Of a stretch of DNA of 29,030 nt, positions 1-9,141 are shown piece by piece (positions within the stretch are counted from its first letter, which is position 1; every line of letters begins with the position of its first letter). The DNA lies in the NCBI GenBank assembly GCA_004557565.1, contig SFGS01000028.1:1-29030 (forward strand), given 5' to 3'. Both the position numbers and the translations under genes were made by a program. Origin of the DNA: Bacteroidales bacterium. Lineage in GTDB: Bacteria > Bacteroidota > Bacteroidia > Bacteroidales > Muribaculaceae. The notes beneath the pieces were generated by a model. It saw only the letters and a program-made list of their open reading frames with translations. It did no database searches and was not told where the DNA came from.

Positions 1-64
1 CGCGCTACTTTGAGGGGGTAGTGAACAATGGTTCGTGTGAGTTCGAGTCTCATCTTGGACACCA
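1..64 (+). tRNA. tRNA-Leu(GAG), 5' end cut off by window
   Basis: The anticodon arm is at 5-21 (stem CTACT/GGTAG, loop TTGAGGG), giving anticodon GAG at 12-14, which reads CTC/CTT leucine codons. A long variable arm with a GAAC/GTTC stem (23-34) marks a class II tRNA. The T arm is 37-53 with loop TTCGAGT. The 3' acceptor strand is 54-60, followed by discriminator A61 and an encoded CCA (62-64). The 5' acceptor strand and most of the D arm lie before the window. Confidence 0.93.
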
Positions 65-65
65 G

Positions 66-106
66 AAAGTGGTAGGAGCAACAGCTCTTGCCACTTTTTT
101 TGTTTT
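66..106 (+). terminator. Rho-independent terminator of the tRNA
   Basis: The arms AAAGTGG (66-72) and CCACTTT (91-97) pair, with an inner GAGC/GCTC stem around an ACA-type loop, and a T-rich tract follows (95-106). It sits two bases after the tRNA CCA end. Confidence 0.8.
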
Positions 107-111
107 ATATG

Positions 112-143
112 GTTGAAATCCCCAAAAAATATCATTACTTTTG
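112..143 (+). promoter_or_regulatory. Bacteroidota-type promoter for the 169 gene
   Basis: A -7 element TACTTTTG (136-143) matches TAnnTTTG exactly. A -33 GTTG (112-115) lies 20 bases upstream. Transcription would start near 150, leaving a leader of about 20 bases before the ATG at 169. Confidence 0.5.
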
Positions 144-168
144 TTGTGCTTAATTAATTATTGAAAAT

Positions 169-858
169 ATGAAAAGTTTGCTTCTCGGAAAAAAGATGGT
201 TTTTACACTATTGTGGATGGCGTTTGGGATTCTTGCCCAAGCCCAGAAATTGGCGGAATTTAATCTTAATAGCTTTGATAACTGGGTTTATACACGGTCG
301 GGCGTGGAACTGAACACCAACACCATTTGCACTAACAAGGTGAATCTGTACGGCAACTATATGCTTATTTCGCCCCAATTCAGTGCGAAAATTGTGAAGT
401 TTGTCAAGGTGCAGGCAAAGATTGTGGTGAAAGAGTACGCGCAGCCCAAATACAGCATAGCTAAAGCCTCGCCCACATTGGAACTGCTCAACGAGCAAGG
501 AGAGGTGGTGGCTACCAAAAAGCACGCTTACAGCGAAGCACTGCCACAACAAGTTTTTGAAGATTATTTGGCAGTGCCAGAGGGCACAAACAGGCTCACC
601 ATGCGCATATCAGCCCCAAGGGCAGACGTGAATAGCGCAGGAGCCGTTCACGAGCTGGTGCTGACGGCAAGCAGCAGCGATGGCAGTCTCGTTGTTGGTG
701 ACTTGAATGGCGATGGCGTGTGTGATGTGACCGACGTGACAGCACTGATTAATATCATTTTGGAAGAGAGTGTGACAGCCGATGCCGCCGATATTAATGG
801 CGATGGCAACATTGATGTGAGCGATGTAACCGCCCTCATCAACAAGATTCTTCAGTAA
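169..858 (+). CDS. Secreted protein with C-terminal dockerin-type repeats
   Basis: This is a 229-residue protein with an N-terminal signal peptide: basic start, then a hydrophobic stretch ending AQAQ near residue 26. An alternative start is the methionine at residue 10. Residues about 30-170 are a beta-rich region I do not recognise. Residues about 175-229 hold two dockerin type I (EF-hand-like) units, each with the calcium-loop pattern DxNxDGxxDVxDVxxL. In Bacteroidales such tails are common on secreted proteins without known cohesin partners, so the role of the tail (anchoring, folding or sorting) is not settled. The gene has its own promoter and ends 17 bases from the convergent antiporter gene. 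It shares its tail type with the LRR protein at 2352. Its substrate or ligand is unknown. Confidence 0.8.
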   Translation: MKSLLLGKKMVFTLLWMAFGILAQAQKLAEFNLNSFDNWVYTRSGVELNTNTICTNKVNLYGNYMLISPQFSAKIVKFVKVQAKIVVKEYAQPKYSIAKASPTLELLNEQGEVVATKKHAYSEALPQQVFEDYLAVPEGTNRLTMRISAPRADVNSAGAVHELVLTASSSDGSLVVGDLNGDGVCDVTDVTALINIILEESVTADAADINGDGNIDVSDVTALINKILQ

Positions 859-875
859 TCGATAACCGAATGTCG

Positions 876-2189
876 CTAAACTTTGCGGCGAGGGAGATTG
901 AATGCAATAGAGATAATCACCATCACGCTGAGCGCCCAGGTGTAATAGAGGTAGGGAAGGAACGCCACAGGGCTGAGGTGGGCAAGGCCTGCAGCCATCA
1001 GCGACTGTGCTCCGTATGGGATAAGGCTTTGAATGATGCACGAACAAGTGTCGAGCAGGCTTGCCACCTTTCTGCCGTCGAGTTGAAATTGCTGTGAAAT
1101 TTTGTGGGCAATGTCGCCAACGGTGATGATGGCGATGGTGTTGTTGGCGGTGCAGAGGTTCACGAGGCTCACCAGCGTTGCCACCACGGCTTGTGCGCCA
1201 CGGCAGCTATTGATGCGATGGGTGAGTACCTGAATGATGTATTTCACGCCCCCATTGTGGCTAATTACGCCCAACAGACCAGCCGCCAGCAGCGTGACGA
1301 TAATCAGGTCGCTCATATCCTTGATGCCACCGCCCATGTATCCGCACATGTCAATCAGGCTCGCATCAGCCAGTCCGCAAAGCGCAATGGCGATGCACGA
1401 TATAATGCCCATGGTGAGCACCACCAGCACATTCACGCCCATCATAGCTGACACAATCACAATCAGATAAGGTGTGACATTCCACCACGATGCTGTGGTG
1501 ATAGGAGCGTGTGCGGTGTGCTGAATGTCGCCTGTGAAGATGTAGATGCCCAAAGTGGCAATGGCGGCAGGAAGCGCAATCCAAAGGTTGGTCTTGAATT
1601 TATCGTTCATTTTCACCTTCTGACTGCGTGTCGAGGCGATGGTGGTGTCGCTGATAAACGACAGGTTGTCGCCAAAAAACGAGCCGCCCAGCACCACCGA
1701 CACAAGGAAAGCCGTGTCGACACCAGTGCTTTGAGCCAGCTGGCACGCAAAAGGCGTGAGTGCCACGATAGTGCCCACAGAAGTGCCAATCGACATGGAT
1801 ATGAAGCACGCAGTGATGAAAAGCCCCGGCACAAGAAACGACGACGGCAGCGACGCTAATGCAAGGTTCACGGTGGCATCAATCGCTCCAATACCTTTAG
1901 CGAGCGCAGAAAAAGCACCTGCCAAGAAAAATATCCATATCATGTAAAGCACATTGGAGTTGGCTGCGCCTTTTGAAAATATCTCGATTCGTTCGGTGAT
2001 TTTCTTCTTTGGCGTAAAAAGCAATGCCCACATCGATGCGATGATGAATGCTATGGACAGTGGCATTTTGTAGAAATCGCCGATAATTACCGATACAGCC
2101 ACATAGAGCAGCAGAAACACCACGATGGGCGAGAGAGCCAATAATCCTTTACCTGTGCTGATATATGAAGCCGTTTGCTTGTTTTCCAT
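876..2189 (-). CDS. NhaC-family Na+/H+ antiporter
   Basis: This 437-residue, very hydrophobic protein has about eleven or twelve predicted membrane segments. The central block with SIGTSVGT (near residue 132) followed by GGSFFGDNLSFISDTT is the hallmark of the NhaC/ArsB-like antiporter family, with acidic and polar residues that form the ion path. A second half-repeat follows near residue 255 onward. The family exchanges protons for sodium or for small organic acids (malate/lactate types exist), so the exact substrate cannot be fixed from sequence. It starts at ATG 2189 behind a well-formed promoter (2231-2261). It is transcribed alone, divergent from the LRR gene and convergent with the 169 gene. 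Its length is normal for the family. Confidence 0.88.
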   Translation of the reverse strand: MENKQTASYISTGKGLLALSPIVVFLLLYVAVSVIIGDFYKMPLSIAFIIASMWALLFTPKKKITERIEIFSKGAANSNVLYMIWIFFLAGAFSALAKGIGAIDATVNLALASLPSSFLVPGLFITACFISMSIGTSVGTIVALTPFACQLAQSTGVDTAFLVSVVLGGSFFGDNLSFISDTTIASTRSQKVKMNDKFKTNLWIALPAAIATLGIYIFTGDIQHTAHAPITTASWWNVTPYLIVIVSAMMGVNVLVVLTMGIISCIAIALCGLADASLIDMCGYMGGGIKDMSDLIIVTLLAAGLLGVISHNGGVKYIIQVLTHRINSCRGAQAVVATLVSLVNLCTANNTIAIITVGDIAHKISQQFQLDGRKVASLLDTCSCIIQSLIPYGAQSLMAAGLAHLSPVAFLPYLYYTWALSVMVIISIAFNLPRRKV

Positions 2190-2230
2190 TACCTTGATAT
2201 TTTATCTTGCTTATTTTGTGAAACGATGTG

Positions 2231-2261
2231 CAAAATTACTGCAAAATCATAAAATCACAAA
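2231..2261 (-). promoter_or_regulatory. Promoter of the NhaC-type gene
   Basis: On the minus strand the -7 TAATTTTG (plus-strand CAAAATTA, 2231-2238) and -33 TTTG (plus-strand CAAA, 2258-2261) are separated by exactly 19 bases, the favoured Bacteroidota spacing. The leader is about 35 bases. Confidence 0.65.
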
Positions 2262-2295
2262 ATAAATCTCTTTTTCTTTTGAGAATTATAGTTTG

Positions 2296-2330
2296 TTTGT
2301 TGTTAATCTCCGCCATTCTCGCTATCTTCG
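2296..2330 (+). promoter_or_regulatory. Probable promoter of the LRR/dockerin gene
   Basis: TATCTTCG (2323-2330) matches the -7 element with one mismatch. TTTG at 2296-2299 (spacing 23) or TTG at 2300-2302 (spacing 20) can serve as -33. It is divergent to the NhaC promoter within the same 162-base intergenic region. Confidence 0.4.
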
Positions 2331-2351
2331 TAGATTAATACATTGTTAAAA

Positions 2352-3521
2352 ATGAAGCTACGAAACAGCCTATCAGCTATTCTCTTGGCGATGTGCGCCA
2401 CATTCTCGTTAGCCGCCAAGCGATTAGTCGCCGACGGCATCAGTTACACTGTAGATGAATCGGGCAGAGCCACGGTGGTGTTAGGCGATGATTGTTATAC
2501 AGGAAAAGTCACTATTCCTGCTGTGCTGGGAGGAAAGCAAGTGGCGTCGGTGGGTTTTGGCGCATTTAATGCGTGCCACGGTCTTACAGGCGTAGTGCTT
2601 CCCGACGGCATCGCCACCATTGGCGATTATGCGTTCAACGCTTGCGATTCGCTCACCGCCATCACCATTCCTGAAACTGTCACCGGCATCGGCGCGTTTG
2701 CCTTTCACGGTTGCTCACGGATTGTGGATATTGTGATTCCCGAAGCCGTGACCAGTATTGGCGAAGAGGCGTTTTTCGGTTGCACAGCGTTGAAAACGGT
2801 GAAAGTCGGCAAAAATGTGACCAGCATTGGCACACGAGCCTTTCAGCGTTGTACCCAACTGAAAACGGTAACCGTTGACCCCGAAAATCCCAACTATTGC
2901 GACATCAACGGCATATTGCTCACCAAAGATGCCCAAACACTGGTGGCATTCAGCCGTAAAAACGCATCGTGGCGCAGCTATACCGTGCCATCGTCGGTGA
3001 CCAGCATAGCCGACTTTGCCTTCTATGGTTGCGATGCGATGAAGTCGATCACCCTGCCAGAAGGGCTGGAAACGATAGGGGAGTGGGCATTTGCCAACTG
3101 CGGCATCATGGGCTCGTTCACATTGCCCACAAGTGTGAAGCATATCGGCGCAAACGCATTTTTTGGAATGAAGAGTTGCAAATCATTTTATTGCGGCACG
3201 GTTGAACCACTTCCGCTGCGTGAGGTGACCACACCTTTCGGAATGTTTACCGACCTTTCGGCTCGCACCCTCTACGTACCAAACGCCGATGCCGTGAAGC
3301 GATACAAGGCGGCACCAGTGTGGAGGGAGTTTGGCAAAATTGTGGCATATCTTGGCGATGTGAATGGCGATGGCGAAGTGAATGTGGGTGATGTGACCGC
3401 GCTTATCAACGCCATTTTAGGCGACACCACCTACGAGCAGAAGGTGTGCGACATCAACTGCGACGGAGAGGTGAACGTGACCGACGTGACGACATTAATC
3501 AATACAATTCTTGAATCATAA
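2352..3521 (+). CDS. BspA-like leucine-rich repeat surface protein with dockerin tail
   Basis: This is a 389-residue protein from ATG 2352; a TTG nine bases upstream is in frame but less likely. Residues 1-24 form a signal peptide ending SLAAK. From about residue 70 to 290 there are seven or eight BspA/TpLRR-type repeats (LRR_5 family) of the form IGxxAFxxCxxLxxxxxPxxVTS. Such repeats form a solenoid used for adhesion to host or bacterial ligands in oral and gut bacteria. Residues about 335-389 carry two dockerin-type calcium loops (DVNGDGEVNVGDVTALI and a second copy with Cys in place of Gly in NxDG). It starts behind its own promoter and ends 19 bases before rarA, so read-through into rarA is possible. 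The ligand is unknown. Confidence 0.85.
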   Translation: MKLRNSLSAILLAMCATFSLAAKRLVADGISYTVDESGRATVVLGDDCYTGKVTIPAVLGGKQVASVGFGAFNACHGLTGVVLPDGIATIGDYAFNACDSLTAITIPETVTGIGAFAFHGCSRIVDIVIPEAVTSIGEEAFFGCTALKTVKVGKNVTSIGTRAFQRCTQLKTVTVDPENPNYCDINGILLTKDAQTLVAFSRKNASWRSYTVPSSVTSIADFAFYGCDAMKSITLPEGLETIGEWAFANCGIMGSFTLPTSVKHIGANAFFGMKSCKSFYCGTVEPLPLREVTTPFGMFTDLSARTLYVPNADAVKRYKAAPVWREFGKIVAYLGDVNGDGEVNVGDVTALINAILGDTTYEQKVCDINCDGEVNVTDVTTLINTILES

Positions 3522-3540
3522 CACACTATTTATTTTTATC

Positions 3541-4833
3541 ATGAGTTTTCAACCTTTGGCAGAGCGATTGCGTCCAAAGTCGCTCGACGAGTACATAGGA
3601 CAGCGTCATTTGGTGGGTCCCGGAGCGGTGATTCGCCGAATGATTGAGAGTGGCAACATTGCGTCATTTATTCTTTGGGGACCTCCAGGAGTGGGCAAGA
3701 CCACGCTTGCACGCATTATTGCCGAGCAAACGAAAGTGCCTTTCTACACGCTTTCGGCAGTGACTTCGGGCGTGAAAGATGTGCGCGATGTGCTCGACCG
3801 ATGCAAAAAAGATGCGCAAAGCATGTTCACCAAAGGCCGGCCTATACTGTTTATCGACGAAATCCACCGTTTCAACAAGTCGCAGCAGGATTCCCTGCTT
3901 GGGGCTGTGGAAAACGGCACCGTCACGCTTATTGGTGCCACCACCGAGAATCCATCGTTTGAGGTGATTCGCCCGCTGCTGTCGCGCGCACAGGTGTATG
4001 TGCTTCAGTCGCTTGATAAGGACGACCTTTTGCGCCTCCTTGACCATGCCCTCCAGACCGACCCCATTTTCCAGAACAGGGAGGTGAGAGTGGAGGAAAC
4101 GGAAGCACTCCTTCGCTTTAGTGGTGGCGATGCCCGAAAATTGCTGAATATCCTCGACCTGCTCCACCAGTCGCTGGGCGAGAAAGAACCGTTTGTGCTC
4201 AACGATAAGGTGGTGACCGAGCGATTGCAGCAGAATCCGATGGCATTTGACAAAGACGGGGAGATGCACTACGACATTATTTCGGCTTTTATCAAGTCGA
4301 TTCGTGGCAGCGACCCTGATGCAGCGGTATATTGGCTTGCACGCCTTATCGCTGGCGGTGAAGACCCAAAATTTATCGCTCGCCGCCTCTGCATTTCTGC
4401 CGCAGAGGATATTGGGCTTGCAAACCCCAACGCCCTGCTCTTGGCTAATGCCACATTCGACATCATCAATAAGATTGGTTGGCCAGAGGGGCGAATACCG
4501 CTGAGCGAGTGCGCTATCTATCTTGCCGCATCGCCAAAGAGCAATTCGGCATACAATGCCATCAACAGTGCGCTGCAACTGGTGGAGCAGACTGGCAATG
4601 CCCCTGTGCCACTTCACTTGCGTAACGCCCCCACAAAGTTGATGAAGCAACTTGGCTACGGTCGTGACTATATGTACTCCCACGACTATCCCGGACACTT
4701 CGTGCGCCAGCAGTATATGCCCGACGAACTGCAAGGCACCCAATTATGGGCACCCCAAGACAACTCCGCCGAGGCTCAAATGGCAGCGCGCCAGCAAGCC
4801 CGCTGGAATCCCCAGCCCCCAAAAGAAGAATAG
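3541..4833 (+). CDS. rarA: Replication-associated recombination protein A (RarA/MgsA), AAA+ ATPase
   Basis: This 430-residue protein matches RarA/MgsA/WRNIP1 in length and order. The N-terminal PLAERLRPKSLDEYIGQ block is followed by Walker A GPPGVGKTT (47-55), Walker B FIDEIHRFNKSQQD (near 103) and a sensor TTENPSF. The C-terminal half is the tetramerisation domain shared with clamp loaders, with the motif HYDIISAFIKSIRGSDPDAA. The family acts on stalled replication forks and binds single-strand-binding protein. I chose ATG 3541 because homologues begin MxxxPLAERxRP; an in-frame ATG at 3511 would overlap the end of the LRR gene. It has no clear promoter of its own, so it may be read from the LRR promoter. 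It ends at a strong shared terminator. Confidence 0.93.
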   Translation: MSFQPLAERLRPKSLDEYIGQRHLVGPGAVIRRMIESGNIASFILWGPPGVGKTTLARIIAEQTKVPFYTLSAVTSGVKDVRDVLDRCKKDAQSMFTKGRPILFIDEIHRFNKSQQDSLLGAVENGTVTLIGATTENPSFEVIRPLLSRAQVYVLQSLDKDDLLRLLDHALQTDPIFQNREVRVEETEALLRFSGGDARKLLNILDLLHQSLGEKEPFVLNDKVVTERLQQNPMAFDKDGEMHYDIISAFIKSIRGSDPDAAVYWLARLIAGGEDPKFIARRLCISAAEDIGLANPNALLLANATFDIINKIGWPEGRIPLSECAIYLAASPKSNSAYNAINSALQLVEQTGNAPVPLHLRNAPTKLMKQLGYGRDYMYSHDYPGHFVRQQYMPDELQGTQLWAPQDNSAEAQMAARQQARWNPQPPKEE

Positions 4834-4919
4834 CACCGAGAAATACGGTGGGATTTGATGGATGTTGAAAAAACACTAATTTAATCCATTTCTACCCTAT
4901 TGACATTGGTTTTTGGGGT

Positions 4920-4958
4920 AAAAAAAGACCCGATGAAGCGAAATTCATCGGGTCTTTT
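4920..4958. terminator. Bidirectional terminator between rarA and purL
   Basis: A perfect 15-bp stem (4923-4937 with 4944-4958) closes on a GCGAAA loop. Seven A at 4920-4926 supply the U-tract for minus-strand purL transcripts, and TTTT at the other end supplies one for rarA. Both genes end within 90 bases of it. Confidence 0.88.
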
Positions 4959-4981
4959 GGTTATTTTGGGGAAGTGATTGT

Positions 4982-7900
4982 TTACTTCTTGTGGTCGGCG
5001 ATCCAGTTCTTAGCGTTTACGAAGGCTTGGATCCATGGAGTCACCTCGTCGGCTTGGCGAGCCTGTGGATAGAAGCCGCATTGCCATGGGAAGATAGCAC
5101 GCTCCAAGTGAGGCATCATAGCCAAGTGGCGGCCGTCCTTAGAGGCGATACCTGCGATGCCGCGTGGCGAGCCGTTAGGGTTGGCAGGATATGAGCGGTA
5201 GTTGTATTGTGCCACCACATTGTAGTTGTCGGCGCCTTCTGGCAGGTTGAACTTGCCTTCACCGTGAGCCACCCAGATGCCGAGTTTAGAACCAGCGAGG
5301 TTGCCGAACATCACAGAATTGTTTTCAGGAATCGACAGGCCGATGAAGTTGGATTCAAACTTGTGGCTATCGTTGTGGTCCATGTGAGGCTGGCTGCTGT
5401 ATTCTGGGTTGAGCAGGTTGAGTTCAATCATCACTTGGCAACCGTTGCAGATACCGAGGCTCAAAGTGTCGGTGCGCTTGTAGAAGTTTTCGAGTGCCTT
5501 TTTAGCCTTTTCGTTCCACACGAAGCCGCTTGCCCATCCCTTGGCAGAGCCGAGCACGTCGCTGTTGGAGAATCCGCCGCAGAACACAATCATATTCACA
5601 TCTTCAAGCGTTTCGCGGCCGCTCATCAAGTCGGTCATGTGCACGTCTTTCACATCGAATCCGGCAAGGTAGAGTGAATAAGCCATTTCACGGTCGCCAT
5701 TCACACCCTTTTCACGGATAATAGCCGCCTTGATGCCGGTTTTTCCGTGCTTGAAACCGTTGATGCCCAAGTCTGCCGCCTTACCAGTGAAGCCAGCAGG
5801 CATACGCCAGCGCAGAGGTTGCTTCTTATAGTTTTCGAAGCGAGCCTTTGCCAATTTGTTGCCGCTTTGCTTGCAGTCGAGCAGATATGAGGTCTTGAAC
5901 CAAAGGTCGCGCAGATAGTCGATGAAGAACATGTATTCGTCGCCGTTCTGTGTCACGGTCACGGTGCGCTCTTCAGAAGGTTCACCGATGTAGATAAACT
6001 TAACGCCACGCTCTGCGAGTTCGCGTTCCACCTTGCCGCATTGGTTGTTTGCCACCTGAATCACAAGAGCAGGATTTTCGGCAAAGAGCACCTTCACGAT
6101 GTCTTGCTCAGCCATACCGTCGAGGTCGAGGTTCACACCGCCCTTGGTGTTGGCGAAAGTCATTTCAAGCACAGTGGTGAGCAAACCGCCAGCGCTGATG
6201 TCGTGTGCTGCCAAGAGTTGCTTGTTTTCCACCAAGGCCTGCACAGCATTGAATGCGTTGGCAAAGTAATCGGCACTTTTCACGCCAGGAGCCTTGTCGC
6301 CAAGCAATCCCATAGATTGTGCAAGGGCAGAACCACCGAGTTGCATGTCGCAGCCAGAGAAATCGATATAGTAGAGACGGCTCTTCTTTTGTTGGAGCAC
6401 AGGGCTTACGGTTTTCTTCACGTCGCACACCTCACCGCCAGCAGAGATAATCACGGTGCCTGGGGCAATCACCTTCTTGTTGCCGTATTTCTGGGTCATG
6501 GAGAGGCTGTCCTTGCCGGTTGGAATGTTGATGCCGAGGGAGCAAGCGAAATCGCTACAAGCCTTCACAGCGCGGTAGAGACCAGCGTCTTCACCCTCGT
6601 TGCGGCATGGCCACATCCAGTTGGCGCTCAGCGAAACTGCCTTCAGACCGCCATTGAGGTTTGCGCCCACAATGTTGGTCAATGCCTCAGTGATAGAGAG
6701 CACAGATCCAGCGGCAGGGTCGATAAGACCGGCTTGAGGCGCATGGCCGATAGAGGTGGCGATACCGCTGTTGCCAGTGTAGTCGAGAGCCACCACGCCA
6801 CAGTCGCTTAAAGGCAACTGAATTTCGCCTTGGCATTGCTGGCGTGCGATCTTTCCAGTCACAGAGCGGTCCACCTTGTTGGTCAACCAGTCCTTACATG
6901 CCACGCCTTCGATTTGAAGCACGGTTTCGATATATTCGTTGAGTTTTGCAGCGTCGGTTTTCACTGCTTTGTATTTGTGGTGCTTAGTGCTGTCGGTCAT
7001 TACAGTCTTTGGAGAACTGCCAAACATATCCTTCATGCCCAAGTCGATAGGCTTCACGCCGTCGGCTTGCTCAAACACGAAGCGGTCGTCGCCAGTGGTT
7101 TCGCCCACCACATAGAATGGAGCGCGCTCGCGTTCGGCAATCTTCTTGATGCGAGCCAAATCCTTTTCCTCAGCCACAAAGCCCATGCGTTCCTGGCTTT
7201 CGTTGCCGATGATTTCCTTTGATGAAAGGGTAGGGTCGCCCACAGGCAGAGCAGCCATATCGATGCGTCCGCCAGTTTCTTCCACCAGTTCAGAGAGGGC
7301 GTTGAGGTGACCGCCAGCGCCGTGGTCGTGGATCGACACGATAGGGTTGGTGTCGTCTTCAGCCAAGGCACGAATCACGTTGGCAACACGCTTCTGCATT
7401 TCAGGGTTGGCGCGCTGCACGGCGTTGAGCTCGATGGCGTTGGCGTATTGGCCGGTGTTCACGCTCGAAACGGCGCCACCGCCCATACCGATGCGATAGT
7501 TGTCGCCACCCATCAGCACCACTTTCTCGCCAGCCTTTGGAGTGCCCTTGATTGCGTCGCGCTTATTGGCGAAGCCCACACCACCGGCAAGCATAATCAC
7601 TTTGTCGTATGCCAATTGGCGTTTTGCTTCCTCGTGCTCAAATGTGAGGAGAGAACCGCAGATAAGAGGCTGGCCAAACTTGTTGCCGAAGTCGCTTGCG
7701 CCGTTTGAAGCCTTGATGAGAATTTCTTCAGGAGTTTGATATAGCCATGGGCGTGGAGGCATGGTGCAGCGTTCCCAAGCACGCTCAGCTTCGGTGCGAG
7801 GGTAGCTGGTCATATACACAGCCGTGCCAGCCAATGGCAAACTTGCGCGTCCACCACCCAGACGGTCGCGGATTTCACCGCCCGAACCAGTAGCGGCACC

Positions 7901-8674
7901 GTTGAAAGGTTCTACGGTGGTAGGGAAGTTGTGGGTTTCGGCCTTGAGCGAAATCACCGAGTCGATTTCCTTCACTTCAAAGAAGTCGGGTTGGTCGGGA
8001 TTCACTGGAGCGAATTGCTCAATCTTTGGACCGTCGATAAACGCCACATTATCTTTATAGGCGGAAATCACCTTGTTGGGATATTCCTTGGTGGTCTTTT
8101 TGATGAGGTTGAAGAGGCTTGTAGGCATTTCCTCGCCGTCGATGATGAAAGTGCCACCGAAAATTTTGTGACGGCAGTGCTCGCTGTTCACCTGCGAGAA
8201 ACCAAACACTTCGCTGTCGGTGAGAGGGCGGCCGAGGCGCTTGCCAAGTCCCTTCAGGTAATCCACCTCTTCGGGGCTGAGAGCCAAACCTTCCGACTTA
8301 TTGTAGGCTTCAATATTGTCAATATAAACGATAGGATCCGGCGTACGAGTGATAGTGAAGGTGTCGCTGTCTAATGTGTGGTACACACGTTGAAGCATTT
8401 TGTCGTACTTGGGATCCTTTTCTTTTGTGGTTGTGAACTCTTCGATGCGCTCGATGCCGGTCATCGCCATGTTTTGGGTGATTTCGACCGCGTTCGTACT
8501 CCAGGGCGTAATCATCTCCTTTCGTGGGCCGATAAACGTGCCTCGTAAAGTGTCGTCCTGCACTTGAATGCCGCCGAGCAGCCATTCTAACTTCTCAAGT
8601 TCCTTTGGTGAAAGAGCATGGTCAGCACCTACCGCATAGATGGTGTTTGCTCCTTTTTTAAAGAATGTAATCAT
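4982..8674 (-). CDS. purL: Phosphoribosylformylglycinamidine synthase (single-chain PurL)
   Basis: This 1230-residue protein is the large single-chain FGAM synthase, which turns FGAR, ATP and glutamine into FGAM in step four of purine synthesis. It has an N-terminal PurS-like region, then the first synthetase half with GFSQVNSEHCRHKIFGG (near 160) and ETHNFPTTVEPFNGAATGSG. A second pseudo-symmetric half follows. The C-terminal glutaminase domain runs from about residue 960. It carries VFCGGFSNSD, the nucleophile Cys in LGICNGCQVM (near 1075) and the His/Glu pair in MPHLER (near 1187). The length is slightly under that of gammaproteobacterial PurL (about 1295). It stands alone with its own promoter (8717-8747) and terminator, and I saw no purine riboswitch in the short leader. 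Confidence 0.96.
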   Translation of the reverse strand: MITFFKKGANTIYAVGADHALSPKELEKLEWLLGGIQVQDDTLRGTFIGPRKEMITPWSTNAVEITQNMAMTGIERIEEFTTTKEKDPKYDKMLQRVYHTLDSDTFTITRTPDPIVYIDNIEAYNKSEGLALSPEEVDYLKGLGKRLGRPLTDSEVFGFSQVNSEHCRHKIFGGTFIIDGEEMPTSLFNLIKKTTKEYPNKVISAYKDNVAFIDGPKIEQFAPVNPDQPDFFEVKEIDSVISLKAETHNFPTTVEPFNGAATGSGGEIRDRLGGGRASLPLAGTAVYMTSYPRTEAERAWERCTMPPRPWLYQTPEEILIKASNGASDFGNKFGQPLICGSLLTFEHEEAKRQLAYDKVIMLAGGVGFANKRDAIKGTPKAGEKVVLMGGDNYRIGMGGGAVSSVNTGQYANAIELNAVQRANPEMQKRVANVIRALAEDDTNPIVSIHDHGAGGHLNALSELVEETGGRIDMAALPVGDPTLSSKEIIGNESQERMGFVAEEKDLARIKKIAERERAPFYVVGETTGDDRFVFEQADGVKPIDLGMKDMFGSSPKTVMTDSTKHHKYKAVKTDAAKLNEYIETVLQIEGVACKDWLTNKVDRSVTGKIARQQCQGEIQLPLSDCGVVALDYTGNSGIATSIGHAPQAGLIDPAAGSVLSITEALTNIVGANLNGGLKAVSLSANWMWPCRNEGEDAGLYRAVKACSDFACSLGINIPTGKDSLSMTQKYGNKKVIAPGTVIISAGGEVCDVKKTVSPVLQQKKSRLYYIDFSGCDMQLGGSALAQSMGLLGDKAPGVKSADYFANAFNAVQALVENKQLLAAHDISAGGLLTTVLEMTFANTKGGVNLDLDGMAEQDIVKVLFAENPALVIQVANNQCGKVERELAERGVKFIYIGEPSEERTVTVTQNGDEYMFFIDYLRDLWFKTSYLLDCKQSGNKLAKARFENYKKQPLRWRMPAGFTGKAADLGINGFKHGKTGIKAAIIREKGVNGDREMAYSLYLAGFDVKDVHMTDLMSGRETLEDVNMIVFCGGFSNSDVLGSAKGWASGFVWNEKAKKALENFYKRTDTLSLGICNGCQVMIELNLLNPEYSSQPHMDHNDSHKFESNFIGLSIPENNSVMFGNLAGSKLGIWVAHGEGKFNLPEGADNYNVVAQYNYRSYPANPNGSPRGIAGIASKDGRHLAMMPHLERAIFPWQCGFYPQARQADEVTPWIQAFVNAKNWIADHKK

Positions 8675-8716
8675 AAAAAATTAAGATGGATTACTGTTTA
8701 AATCTAAATTCTTCTA

Positions 8717-8747
8717 CAAAGTTAAAGCAATCCACTCGCACTACAAA
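8717..8747 (-). promoter_or_regulatory. purL promoter
   Basis: On the minus strand the -7 TAACTTTG (plus 8717-8724) and -33 TTTG (plus 8744-8747) are exactly 19 bases apart. Transcription would start near 8710, giving a leader of about 35 bases, too short for a purine riboswitch. Confidence 0.7.
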
Positions 8748-8898
8748 GCAAAACCGCCATTTTTATTTCACCAACCCCCACACATTATTTATATAGCCCC
8801 CCAATCAAACATGTTGTATAGGATAGTAGGATTTTTTTAAGCCTTTTTGTGGCTTGTTAGAGTTTTTGAAATAGGCGAATGAAAATGTGATTATTTGC

Positions 8899-8929
8899 TT
8901 GGCGTTTCAAAGATAAATTCATATATTTG
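8899..8929 (+). promoter_or_regulatory. Promoter-like site reading into 8930 onward
   Basis: TATATTTG (8922-8929) matches TAnnTTTG exactly, with TTGG (8899-8902) about 20 bases upstream. It would start RNA near 8936, four bases before an ATG at 8940. What it transcribes is unclear. Confidence 0.35.
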
Positions 8930-9092
8930 TAATTGCATTATGCGTGGTGTGAGCATACGCGACATCATTGCATTTTGCAAGACATATTATTTGAAAGCGT
9001 TTCGCTTCAATTCCTATCAACGAAAATCGCCAATTTTCATAACTCAAGGGATATTGGGGCAGCCAGAAACGCCTTCGCTGTGCTTGTATTAT

Positions 9093-9141
9093 CCACCCCC
9101 ATACAAGTGGGGAGGCCTTATAAGCTTCAGCGTGGGGGTGG
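9093..9141. repeat. G/C-rich inverted repeat
   Basis: CCACCCCCA (9093-9101) is perfectly inverted as TGGGGGTGG (9133-9141), with a further GTGGGG block between them. No T-tract follows, so it is not a classical terminator. It could be a REP-like dispersed palindrome. Confidence 0.5.

Noticed and set aside
1..64. tRNA-Leu end as an attachment site for an integrated element
   Set aside because: I found no second copy of the tRNA 3' end and no integrase gene in the window.
3664..4743. Minus-strand open frame of 359 codons opposite rarA
   Set aside because: It is antisense to a well-conserved AAA+ gene and has no domain or promoter.
6041..6811. Plus-strand open frame of 256 codons inside purL
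   Set aside because: It is antisense to purL with typical antisense composition and no recognisable domain.
8675..8747. Purine riboswitch or other leader control in front of purL
   Set aside because: The leader is only about 35 bases and holds no aptamer-like fold.
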